64,000 bases of DNA from Flavobacterium subsaxonicum WB 4.1-42 = DSM 21790 (GTDB taxonomy: Bacteria; Bacteroidota; Bacteroidia; Flavobacteriales; Flavobacteriaceae): the NCBI RefSeq assembly GCF_000422725.1, contig NZ_KE383909.1, forward strand, positions 853,178 through 917,177. Reading direction: 5' to 3'. Below are positions 24,253-31,544 of this stretch, one piece after another. Under the pieces are notes generated by a model. The model had not been told where the DNA came from. It did no database searches and worked only from the letters and a program-made list of their open reading frames with translations. The position numbers and the translations under genes are program-made. Positions within the stretch are counted from its first letter, which is position 1. Each line of letters starts with the position of its first letter.

Positions 24253-24313
24253 TGCCACGAATTATACAATTTACACCAATCTAAATTTTGTGCAAATTGT
24301 ATAATTCGTGGCA
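24253..24313. repeat. Long perfect inverted repeat between esterase and lpd genes
   Basis: Twenty-bp perfect arms (24253-24272 and 24294-24313), each ending in the word TGCCACGAATT or its complement, with a 21-base loop. It lies 15 bases past the esterase stop on the minus strand and is followed there by a T-rich stretch, so it can act as a terminator. The CCACGAATTAYAC wording resembles palindromic repeats I remember from other Bacteroidota intergenic regions (not checked). Confidence 0.7.
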
Positions 24314-24328
24314 ATAAAAACAGCTAAT

Positions 24329-25966
24329 TTATTTTTTAGCCATATAGATCTTATCTAAAAACAAATAACGTGCCCTGTACTGCTCTTTTGCCGCTTTGCT
24401 TTGCACGTTGATATCCATAACAGTCATATCGCCATCTGCTTTGCTTACCGGCCAGTCAGGCAGTTTTTTACCATTAGGGTTGCCGGTTTTTATAAAGTTG
24501 GCAAAATAATCTTCGTTAAGTTCAGATACCTTATAATCATCAGCCGTCCAACCAAAAGCAGTGTTGCTTGCAAGGTTGCCCAAAGCATACTCAATGTCCG
24601 ATGCGTGCGATGCCCCTGTTAGAGCCTCCGGCATAGCATTTTCGTCTTTCTTAGCACCATCGCCTTTAACAATACCGCCGGCAAGGCCCGGTTTGGCATC
24701 GCCCATTTCGCTTTTCATAGCCGGCCTTGCCCTTGAAAACTGATACACATAAACAGGCTGTTTGGCTGTTTTACGGTATAAATCAACCCATTTCCAGGTG
24801 CTGTACACTATAAAATTATCGCTGGCTAAGGCTGTGGCCGATTTTATAACTTCATCCTGCGTAGTGCCCGGATATAACTTTAAAACTTCATCGGCTTTAT
24901 CATTATACGTTTCTTTTACACGCTTGGCGTAATTTTCCGGACTTGGAAACTGCCCATGCATAAATGCCTGGTACGGAATTTCGGTCGACGTCCACCCCGC
25001 CAGTAGCGGCACTTTAGCCTGCTCGCCTGCCGCAAAAGTTTCTGACGGAAGTTTAGTTAAAAAGTAGCCATCTACCACCGCTTTTGTGTTAAAAGCTCCC
25101 GGTTTGGCGGCTTCTTCCAACAACTGTTCTGCAGGAATGGCTCGCAATGCCGCCAGCGATCCTGCTTTTACTTTTTCGGTAAAGGCCGCACCCTGTTTTT
25201 CGTTTTCCGCAAGCGGAATTGCATCTAATGTTGGGTTTATCATAGCACCACTCTCGCCAATGGCACCTGCAATTAAATTTTTAGACAATGGCGATGCCAT
25301 CTGTGCCGATACCGATATAGATCCGGCCGACTCTCCGGCTATGGTAATCTTATCTGGGTCGCCGCCAAAGGCAGCAATATTTTTCTTAACCCAAAGCAGG
25401 GCGGCATACTGGTCTAACAAACCATAATTGCCCGATGCATGGTTGGGAGACTCTTTGGTAAGCTCCGGGTGCGAAAAGAACCCAAAAATGCCTAACCTAT
25501 AGTTTAGCGTAACAGTTACAATGCCTTTTTCGGCAAGGCTTTCGCCATCATAACGGCGCTCGCTGCCATCTCCGGCAACATAGCCTCCTCCATAAAAATA
25601 GACCAGTACCGGCAGTTTTTCTGAAGGTTTTTTAGCGGGTGTCCATACATTAAGGTACAGGCAGTCTTCGCTCATTTTTGGCGAACGAAACATCATATCG
25701 CCAAACACCGGCTTTTGCATACCGTTATTGCCAAAAGAAGTTGCCTTGCGCACACCTGTCCAGTTTTTGGGTGGTTGCGGGGCAGTCCATCGTAACTCCC
25801 CTACCGGTGGCTGTGCAAACGGAATGCCTTTAAAACTTTGCACCCCTGATTTTTCGGCAGTACCTTCTAACGTTCCCTGCTCCACTTTTATTTGCGGGGC
25901 TTTTTGTGCCGGTACCGGCAGTGCTAATTGCAGCAGTAATGCCAGCACTAAATATTTTTTAGTCAT
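24329..25966 (-). CDS. Secreted type B carboxylesterase
   Basis: Serine hydrolase of the alpha/beta fold that cleaves esters, outside the cytoplasm. 545 residues from the ATG MTKKYLVLALLLQLALPVPAQ at 25966 (signal peptide 1-21); nine extra residues upstream overlap the promoter. Family marks are FKGIPFAQPPVGELRW, the EDCLYLNVWTP segment, the nucleophile GESAGS, and a catalytic histidine in TGASHASDIEYALGN. Terminated by the long inverted repeat at 24253-24313. Natural substrate is unknown; xenobiotic, para-nitrobenzyl or acyl-sugar esters are all possible within the family. Confidence 0.9.
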   Translation of the reverse strand: MTKKYLVLALLLQLALPVPAQKAPQIKVEQGTLEGTAEKSGVQSFKGIPFAQPPVGELRWTAPQPPKNWTGVRKATSFGNNGMQKPVFGDMMFRSPKMSEDCLYLNVWTPAKKPSEKLPVLVYFYGGGYVAGDGSERRYDGESLAEKGIVTVTLNYRLGIFGFFSHPELTKESPNHASGNYGLLDQYAALLWVKKNIAAFGGDPDKITIAGESAGSISVSAQMASPLSKNLIAGAIGESGAMINPTLDAIPLAENEKQGAAFTEKVKAGSLAALRAIPAEQLLEEAAKPGAFNTKAVVDGYFLTKLPSETFAAGEQAKVPLLAGWTSTEIPYQAFMHGQFPSPENYAKRVKETYNDKADEVLKLYPGTTQDEVIKSATALASDNFIVYSTWKWVDLYRKTAKQPVYVYQFSRARPAMKSEMGDAKPGLAGGIVKGDGAKKDENAMPEALTGASHASDIEYALGNLASNTAFGWTADDYKVSELNEDYFANFIKTGNPNGKKLPDWPVSKADGDMTVMDINVQSKAAKEQYRARYLFLDKIYMAKK

Positions 25967-25990
25967 ACTATATCGTTTTTTAGATTGTAT

Positions 25991-25998
25991 CAAATATA
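25991..25998 (-). promoter_or_regulatory. -7 promoter box (TATATTTG) for the carboxylesterase
   Basis: Exact TAnnTTTG on the minus strand, 24 bases before the ATG at 25966, in the short gap after the Lrp/AsnC gene. Confidence 0.5.
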
Positions 25999-26026
25999 AG
26001 AAAGAAAAACATTTCTCATTGCTTAA

Positions 26027-26485
26027 TTACAGTACAATGATGTTGGTGTTTTTAACCTCGCCAATCATAAAGGTACTGTGCGTACTGCCAATATGTTGCA
26101 ACGTAGTAAGCTTGGTTACCATAAATTCGCGGTACTCTTCCATATTGGCTACATATATTTTTAAGATATAATCGTAATCGCCGCTTACGTGGTAGCACTC
26201 TAAAACCTCGTCGAGCTTTACAACCTGTTGCTCAAATTTGGTAAGGTATTCTTTAGTATGCTGAATAAGCTTTAGGTGGCAAAACACCACAAAGCCCTTA
26301 TTTACTTTATTGCGGTCTACCAGGGCAACATACTTGCTCACTATGCCTTCGCGTTCCAGTTTTTTAACGCGCTCGTACACGGCCGTAACCGAAAGGTTAA
26401 GTTTTACCGAAAGTTCTTTAGTGGTCCTGGTGCTGTCTTCCTGTAAAAGATAAAGCAGTTTTCTGTCGGTTATATCGGGTATCAT
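26027..26485 (-). CDS. Lrp/AsnC-family transcriptional regulator
   Basis: 152 residues: an N-terminal winged helix (residues 1-60, with DSTRTTKELSVKLNLSVTAVYERVKKLEREGIV) and a C-terminal RAM ligand-binding domain containing LECYHVSGDYDYILKIYV. Members respond to amino acids and usually control the neighbouring gene. It is divergent from a trans-sulfuration-type PLP enzyme 162 bp away, so the probable target is that gene plus itself, and the effector a sulfur or branched amino acid. A 10-bp inverted repeat (26532-26541 / 26558-26567) brackets its own -7 box, fitting autoregulation. Effector and target are inferred. Confidence 0.92.
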   Translation of the reverse strand: MIPDITDRKLLYLLQEDSTRTTKELSVKLNLSVTAVYERVKKLEREGIVSKYVALVDRNKVNKGFVVFCHLKLIQHTKEYLTKFEQQVVKLDEVLECYHVSGDYDYILKIYVANMEEYREFMVTKLTTLQHIGSTHSTFMIGEVKNTNIIVL

Positions 26486-26531
26486 CTGAAAAATTTTCTT
26501 TTATCGTAAAATTTAGAGGTTAGTTTTAAAA

Positions 26532-26567
26532 TTTAAATCTACCATAATTCAAATTTATAGATTTAAA
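26532..26567. promoter_or_regulatory. Inverted-repeat operator candidate around the lrp -7 box
   Basis: Perfect arms TTTAAATCTA (26532-26541) and TAGATTTAAA (26558-26567) enclose a TAAATTTG box on the minus strand (26550-26557) belonging to the regulator gene. Location between the divergent regulator and PLP-enzyme genes suggests a binding site for the regulator. Confidence 0.5.
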
Positions 26568-26647
26568 ATCTTAATAATTAGTTTATGCTTGATTTTTTAT
26601 TTAGTAAACCGTCAATTTGACTTGTAATTAATCACACAACAAACTAT

Positions 26648-27871
26648 ATGAAAATTTTTAACCCTGCCGATAATATACAAGACCTGCAATATTTTGGCGA
26701 ATTTGGAGGTGTAAATCCGTCAATATCCGATTCGTCTACTTATACCTTTCTTTCTGCCAAAACAATGTTCGATACTTTTGAGGGCAATGCCGAAGGCTGC
26801 TATTTGTATTCGCGCCATTCGTCGCCCAGTAACTTATACCTTAGCCAGGCACTTGCCGCTATGGAAGGTACCGAGGCTGCCAACGTGGCGGCATCGGGTA
26901 TGGGGGCTATTACCACTACCCTTTTACAATTGTGTAAGGCAGGCGACCATATAGTATCGAGCAGAACGATTTACGGAGGAACTTATGCTTTTATGAAGAA
27001 CTTTTTGCCCAACCTTGGCATCACCACTTCTTTTATAGACAGCACCAAACACGAACTGATTAAGGCCGCCATTACCCCCAATACCAAAGTACTATATTGC
27101 GAAACAGTTAGTAATCCGTTGTTAGAGGTGACCGATATTGCCGCGCTTGCTAAAATTGCTAAAAAACATAACCTGAAGCTGGTGGTAGATAATACGTTCT
27201 CTCCGCTGTCTGTCGCGCCGGCAAAACTGGGTGCCGATGTGGTTATACACAGCTTAACCAAATATATTAACGGCAGCAGCGATACCGTTGGCGGTGTTAC
27301 CTGCAGTACGCGCGAGTTTATAGATGCTACTAAAAATGTAAATAATGGTGCCGCTATGCTATTGGGCCCTACTATGGATAGCCTTCGCGCGGCCAGCGTT
27401 ATGAAAAACCTGCGTACGCTGCATATTCGTATGAAACAGCACAGTGCCAACGCGTTGTATCTGGCAGAACGTTTTGAAAGGGACGGACTTATAACGGTTT
27501 ACCCCGGGCTTGCAAGCCACCCAAGCCATGAATTGTATAAAAATATGATAAACCCAGAATATGGTTTTGGCGGAATGATGACTATTGATGTGGGCAGCCT
27601 TGATAAAGCTAATGAGCTAATGGAATTAATGCAGCACCGCAATTTGGGTTACCTGGCCGTGAGCCTTGGTTTTTATAAAACACTGTTTAGTGCCCCGGGA
27701 ACATCAACATCGAGTGAGATACCTTTAGATGAACAAAAGGCAATGGGCCTTACTGATGGACTGATACGTTTTTCTATAGGTTTGGATAATGATATAGAGC
27801 GTACTTACCAGATGATGAAAGCCTGCATGACAGAACTGGGAATTTTTAAGGAAGTAATGTCTGAGTTTTAG
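26648..27871 (+). CDS. Trans-sulfuration-type PLP enzyme (methionine gamma-lyase/cystathionine lyase family)
   Basis: 407 residues of the Cys/Met-metabolism PLP family. The Schiff-base lysine fits Lys205 in HSLTKYINGSSD, with YSRHSSPSNLYLSQALAAMEGTEAA for the neighbouring-subunit phosphate contacts and ASGMGAI near residue 82. The segment equivalent to the methionine gamma-lyase YGCT motif reads YGGTYAF: the catalysis-modulating cysteine is glycine, so the substrate may differ (cystathionine, homocysteine, O-acyl-homoserine or methionine). Divergent from an Lrp/AsnC regulator, a typical arrangement for catabolic control by amino acids. Followed by a strong terminator. The name is deliberately broad. 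Confidence 0.85.
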   Translation: MKIFNPADNIQDLQYFGEFGGVNPSISDSSTYTFLSAKTMFDTFEGNAEGCYLYSRHSSPSNLYLSQALAAMEGTEAANVAASGMGAITTTLLQLCKAGDHIVSSRTIYGGTYAFMKNFLPNLGITTSFIDSTKHELIKAAITPNTKVLYCETVSNPLLEVTDIAALAKIAKKHNLKLVVDNTFSPLSVAPAKLGADVVIHSLTKYINGSSDTVGGVTCSTREFIDATKNVNNGAAMLLGPTMDSLRAASVMKNLRTLHIRMKQHSANALYLAERFERDGLITVYPGLASHPSHELYKNMINPEYGFGGMMTIDVGSLDKANELMELMQHRNLGYLAVSLGFYKTLFSAPGTSTSSEIPLDEQKAMGLTDGLIRFSIGLDNDIERTYQMMKACMTELGIFKEVMSEF

Positions 27872-27888
27872 AATTTGATTATATGTTG

Positions 27889-27927
27889 AAATCCGCTCTA
27901 AGCATTAGCCATGAGCGGATTTTTTTA
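27889..27927 (+). terminator. Terminator after the PLP enzyme
   Basis: Ten-bp perfect stem AAATCCGCTC / GAGCGGATTT (27889-27898, 27913-27922), 14-base loop, then a T run. Confidence 0.8.
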
Positions 27928-27935
27928 TTTTCTGA

Positions 27936-27960
27936 AAAACTGCGACTGCGACTAAAACTA
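27936..27960 (-). repeat. CAGTCGCAGT-type repeat, copy 1 (after the transglutaminase stop)
   Basis: On the minus strand the last codon and stop (CAG TAG) run into TTTTAGTCGCAGTCGCAG. Related CAGT-rich sequence follows the stop codons of parE (43624-43664) and serC (54437-54468). Confidence 0.5.
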
Positions 27961-28926
27961 CTGCTGCTGCTGCTGTTGTTGCATATCCAGAAACCTTTGG
28001 TAGGAGTTTAAAGGAGTTGTAACCTCTGTGGGGGCTTCGGCAACATAGGCAGGCTCAATGGGTTCGGCATCTTCAAAAACACCTTTTTCGTTGCTTATGG
28101 TTACCGATACCGTTAACTTATGGTTGGATGTGCCTTTATACGTACCCTTTACCGGAGTACAATCGGAAAAATTACGGCCGTACGCAATTTTAATATGGCG
28201 GTCGCTAACCCAGCAATTATTGGTTGGGTCTATGCCAAACCACCCATAATCAGGGATAAAAGCCTCTACCCAGGCATGGGTAGCGCCTTCGCCGCGCAGC
28301 TCGTGGTTAACCGGGCAAATGTAGCCGCTAATGTAGCGCGACGGTACGTTAACCGTGCGGAGCATTTCTAACAACAGGTGGGCAAAATCCTGGCAAACAC
28401 CGGCTTTAAGTTCCCAAACCTCGTCAATTTTAGTTTCTACGTTAGTAACCCCTTGTTTATAGGTAAAATTGGTGTAAATATATTCGGCTAATTTAGATAC
28501 GGTTTCAAAAACCGATGCATCTGCCGCTACTGCTTTAACAGCCGCTTCAACCTCGTTACGGTACTTATAATTATCGGGTTTAGAGAAATCAAGGTACTCA
28601 AAGGTATCTTTAATATCGTTTATAACCTGCCATTCTTCGGCAGGAAAAGCCGTAGGCTGCGGAAAGTTTACCGGGTGCGTTACCACCTCCAGTTCGGCCA
28701 CGATTTCGAGCTCGCTGTGGGGTTCTACAATAGTAAAAACACCCGTGGCATTGCCCAGGTAATCTGTAAAATAATCTATGGGTACATTAGGATTAATAGT
28801 AATCTTAATATCGCGTATTTCTTGGTATTCAGAGCTTTCCGGTTTAAGGACGATCTGGTTCGCGCTGTCGGTAACAGGCGTAGGATACTGGTAGCGGGTA
28901 ACGTGTTTTACGTGATATAACGGCAT
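27958..28926 (-). CDS. Cytoplasmic transglutaminase-like protein with polyglutamine C-terminus
   Basis: 322 residues from the ATG MPLYHVKHVTRYQYP at 28926; an N-terminal bacterial transglutaminase-like beta domain (residues 1-120) followed by the papain-fold core. The catalytic triad fits Cys in AGVCQDFAHLLLEML, His in ATHAWVEAFIP and Asp in FGIDPTNN. No signal peptide. The C-terminus is RFLDMQQQQQQQ, encoded by CAA and CAG codons at 27961-27981. It is the last gene of the ATP-grasp/alpha-E/transglutaminase operon, a set conserved in many bacteria and proposed to make or break peptide or amide bonds; the actual reaction is unknown to me. Confidence 0.9.
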   Translation of the reverse strand: MPLYHVKHVTRYQYPTPVTDSANQIVLKPESSEYQEIRDIKITINPNVPIDYFTDYLGNATGVFTIVEPHSELEIVAELEVVTHPVNFPQPTAFPAEEWQVINDIKDTFEYLDFSKPDNYKYRNEVEAAVKAVAADASVFETVSKLAEYIYTNFTYKQGVTNVETKIDEVWELKAGVCQDFAHLLLEMLRTVNVPSRYISGYICPVNHELRGEGATHAWVEAFIPDYGWFGIDPTNNCWVSDRHIKIAYGRNFSDCTPVKGTYKGTSNHKLTVSVTISNEKGVFEDAEPIEPAYVAEAPTEVTTPLNSYQRFLDMQQQQQQQ

Positions 28927-28997
28927 GTTATCTATTAGTTTTATGCGGGTCAAATATCATACTTTTACGGCTCATAATTACTTTATTTGATAACAAT

Positions 28998-29924
28998 TTA
29001 ATAAGCTACCTTAAAATAATGGCGGTCAAAAGCCTGTACAATTTCGTGTATGCCGCTTTCCAGCTGGGTTAAGAATTCTAAACGCGAATTGGTATCGGGT
29101 TCCGGCTTGTTGTATTTTAAATAAGCAATTGTTTTGCCCAGCAAAAATTCAATACTGTCTTTTTGCTCTTCCAGATTGCTCTTTTTTAAGCTTTTTGTAA
29201 ACGATGCCGTCTGGTACAATGAGTAAGCCACCGAGTTAGGAAAATGGTCTTCGTACAAAATCTGGTTGTACATAGACTCTACGTTAAAAGAACCGGCATT
29301 AGCCCGAAGGTAATACTCATAGCCGCTAAGCGAAATAAGCAGGTACCGCCAGCTAACCGGGTCGGCCTGCTCAGGGCGCGAAATGTCAGATATCATCAAC
29401 TGCCTTTTAAGCAGCAAAATACATTGCAGGGCACGCTCTATAAAGCCGCCAATGCGCAAAAAGTAAAAACCCTCGCCCCTAAACATAGAATTGTCTACCG
29501 TGCCGTAGTAGTGCATGCACTGCTTTATAAACTGGTCAAAAACCGTTATGGGGTCGTGGTTGGCAATCTGTGCCTTAAGCGCCGGGTTGCGCATTTGGTG
29601 GTAAAAGTCGTTAAGCGACTGCCACAGCTCTTTGGTAATATGGTCTTGCGCGCTACGGGCATTTTCGCGGGCACGCAAAATATTATTGCTAAGCGAATAT
29701 TCTAAATTATTATCAAAAAATATGTTTTGCAGTATCTCGCTGTCGCCGGTACATGCCGCCGACTTTTGCCCCGGGTTGTACTCTTTATAAATAGTTTCCC
29801 AGCTAATAACGGGCACGCCATCCTGCGAGGCTATGTACAGGGTTTGTAAATTCCGGAGGTGGATGTTGGTGCGCTCCATATAACGGCTCATCCAAAAAAT
29901 ATTCTCGGCTACTCTACTCAGCAT
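28998..29924 (-). CDS. Alpha-E domain protein
   Basis: 308 residues of the all-helical alpha-E (DUF403) family. It starts MLSRVAENIFWMSRYMERT, the highly conserved N-terminus of that family, and continues with long helices; a second conserved patch is RGEGFYFLRIGGFIERALQCILLL. The family is found almost only next to circularly permuted ATP-grasp proteins and transglutaminases, as here (20 bp after the ATP-grasp gene, 71 bp before the transglutaminase). Partner function inferred from that linkage: substrate presentation or regulation of an ATP-dependent ligase. No catalytic site is visible. Confidence 0.92.
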   Translation of the reverse strand: MLSRVAENIFWMSRYMERTNIHLRNLQTLYIASQDGVPVISWETIYKEYNPGQKSAACTGDSEILQNIFFDNNLEYSLSNNILRARENARSAQDHITKELWQSLNDFYHQMRNPALKAQIANHDPITVFDQFIKQCMHYYGTVDNSMFRGEGFYFLRIGGFIERALQCILLLKRQLMISDISRPEQADPVSWRYLLISLSGYEYYLRANAGSFNVESMYNQILYEDHFPNSVAYSLYQTASFTKSLKKSNLEEQKDSIEFLLGKTIAYLKYNKPEPDTNSRLEFLTQLESGIHEIVQAFDRHYFKVAY

Positions 29925-29944
29925 TTAGTTTAGTGTGTTTGGTA

Positions 29945-31390
29945 TTAATCTATAATCCAGGTGTCTTTACTGCCCCCACCCTGCGATGAGTTTACTACAA
30001 TAGAGCCTTCTTTAAGGGCCACGCGTGTAAGTCCGCCCGGTACAATATCTATCCCATCAGGGCCATAGAGCGCATACGGGCGGAGGTCGACCCGGCGGGG
30101 TTGCAGCTTGCCATCTATATAACAAGGTGCAGTAGAAAGCTTAATAATAGGCTGTGCAATAAACTGGCGCGGCTCTTTATTAATCTCGTCTATAAAAGTG
30201 GCAATTTCTTCGTCGGTAGCGCAATCGCCAATAAGCATGCCGTAGCCGCCGCTCTCGTTGGTACGCTTAATAACCATATCGCGAATATTTTCTATAGCAT
30301 ATTTGCGCTCGTCCTGGTTTTCCATTTTATAGGTAGGCACGCTTTTAAGAATAGGCTCTTCGTTAAGGTAATAGCGAATCATATCGGGCACATAAGAATA
30401 CACCGCCTTATCATCGGCCACGCCATTGCCCATTGCGTTTACAATGGCCACGTTGCCTTTGCGGTACGCATGATAAATTCCGGGTACACCCAAAACACTA
30501 TCGGGCCTAAACACAAGCGGGTCTATAAATTCGTCATCCACCCTTCTGTATATAACGTCTACCTTTTTAAGGCCTTTGGTGGTTTTCATGTACACTTTAT
30601 GGTTTTGCACCACAAGGTCCCTGCCCTCTACCAGCTCAATACCCATAAGGCGGGCCAGTGTAGTATGCTCAAAATAAGCGGAGTTGTATATGCCGGGGGT
30701 AAGCAGGACCACGGTTGGGCGGCTGCTCTTTTCGTTACCCAGGGCTAACAGGTTCTTAACAAGCAGTTCGGGATACTCTTTAACCTGGCGTACCTTATTT
30801 TCCGGCAGTATGTTAGGGAAGATACGATAGCTCATGTTCCTGTTTTCGAGCATATAGCTTACGCCCGATGGAGTGCGAAGGTTGTCTTCCAACACATAAT
30901 ACGAACCATCGTGATCGCGAATAAGGTCGATACCGCTAATATGCGAGTAAATATCAAAAGGCACATCTACATTAACCATTTCGCGCAAATAGTTGGGGCA
31001 CGAGTAAATTAACGATGCCGGTATAATACCGTCTTTAATAATAAATTGCTGGTGGTACACATCTTTTAAAAAGATATTAAGGGCTTTAAGGCGCTGCTTG
31101 ATGCCTTTTTCGATATAATCCCATTCGGATGCCTCAATAATACGCGGAATCATATCAAACGGAAATATCTTCTCGATACCCTCGCCGCTGCTGTAAACGG
31201 TAAAGGTAATACCTTGTGTCATAAACAGTTTTTGGGCCAGTTCGTTCTTAGAGTCCACTTCGGCATCTTTAAGCCCGGTAAACGACGAGATAAACTTGGC
31301 ATAGTGGTCGCGTACTTTGCCGGGAGCCATCATCTCATCAAAAACTCCCTGTAACATATTATAATCGCCTAAAATGGATTTTTGTTTCAT
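29945..31390 (-). CDS. Circularly permuted type 2 ATP-grasp protein
   Basis: 481 residues starting MKQKSILGDYNMLQGVFDEM. Diagnostic segments are GIDLIRDHDGSYYVLEDNLRTPSGVSYMLENR, the DVIYRRVDDEFIDPL segment, NAMGNGVADDKAVYSYVPDMI, and the C-terminal GGLTRVALKEG...SSQGGGSKDTW. The fold makes carboxylate-amine bonds using ATP. The operon with alpha-E and transglutaminase proteins was described in comparative-genomic work on amidoligases as a probable peptide-synthesis or peptide-tagging system, with no agreed substrate. First gene of the operon; the 154 bp upstream separates it from a divergent peptidase gene. Confidence 0.93.
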   Translation of the reverse strand: MKQKSILGDYNMLQGVFDEMMAPGKVRDHYAKFISSFTGLKDAEVDSKNELAQKLFMTQGITFTVYSSGEGIEKIFPFDMIPRIIEASEWDYIEKGIKQRLKALNIFLKDVYHQQFIIKDGIIPASLIYSCPNYLREMVNVDVPFDIYSHISGIDLIRDHDGSYYVLEDNLRTPSGVSYMLENRNMSYRIFPNILPENKVRQVKEYPELLVKNLLALGNEKSSRPTVVLLTPGIYNSAYFEHTTLARLMGIELVEGRDLVVQNHKVYMKTTKGLKKVDVIYRRVDDEFIDPLVFRPDSVLGVPGIYHAYRKGNVAIVNAMGNGVADDKAVYSYVPDMIRYYLNEEPILKSVPTYKMENQDERKYAIENIRDMVIKRTNESGGYGMLIGDCATDEEIATFIDEINKEPRQFIAQPIIKLSTAPCYIDGKLQPRRVDLRPYALYGPDGIDIVPGGLTRVALKEGSIVVNSSQGGGSKDTWIID

Positions 31391-31544
31391 ATACTGAGGC
31401 TAATTAACATTTGTGTTGTGCTATTTTTGTAAATATAGGGTTTTACTTAAATATATTAATGTGTTTTACATTAAAAAGCTATTATTTTTTAAACGGTTTA
31501 CTTTCAATACTTTTAATTAAATTCGCCCTTTAAACAAACACATA

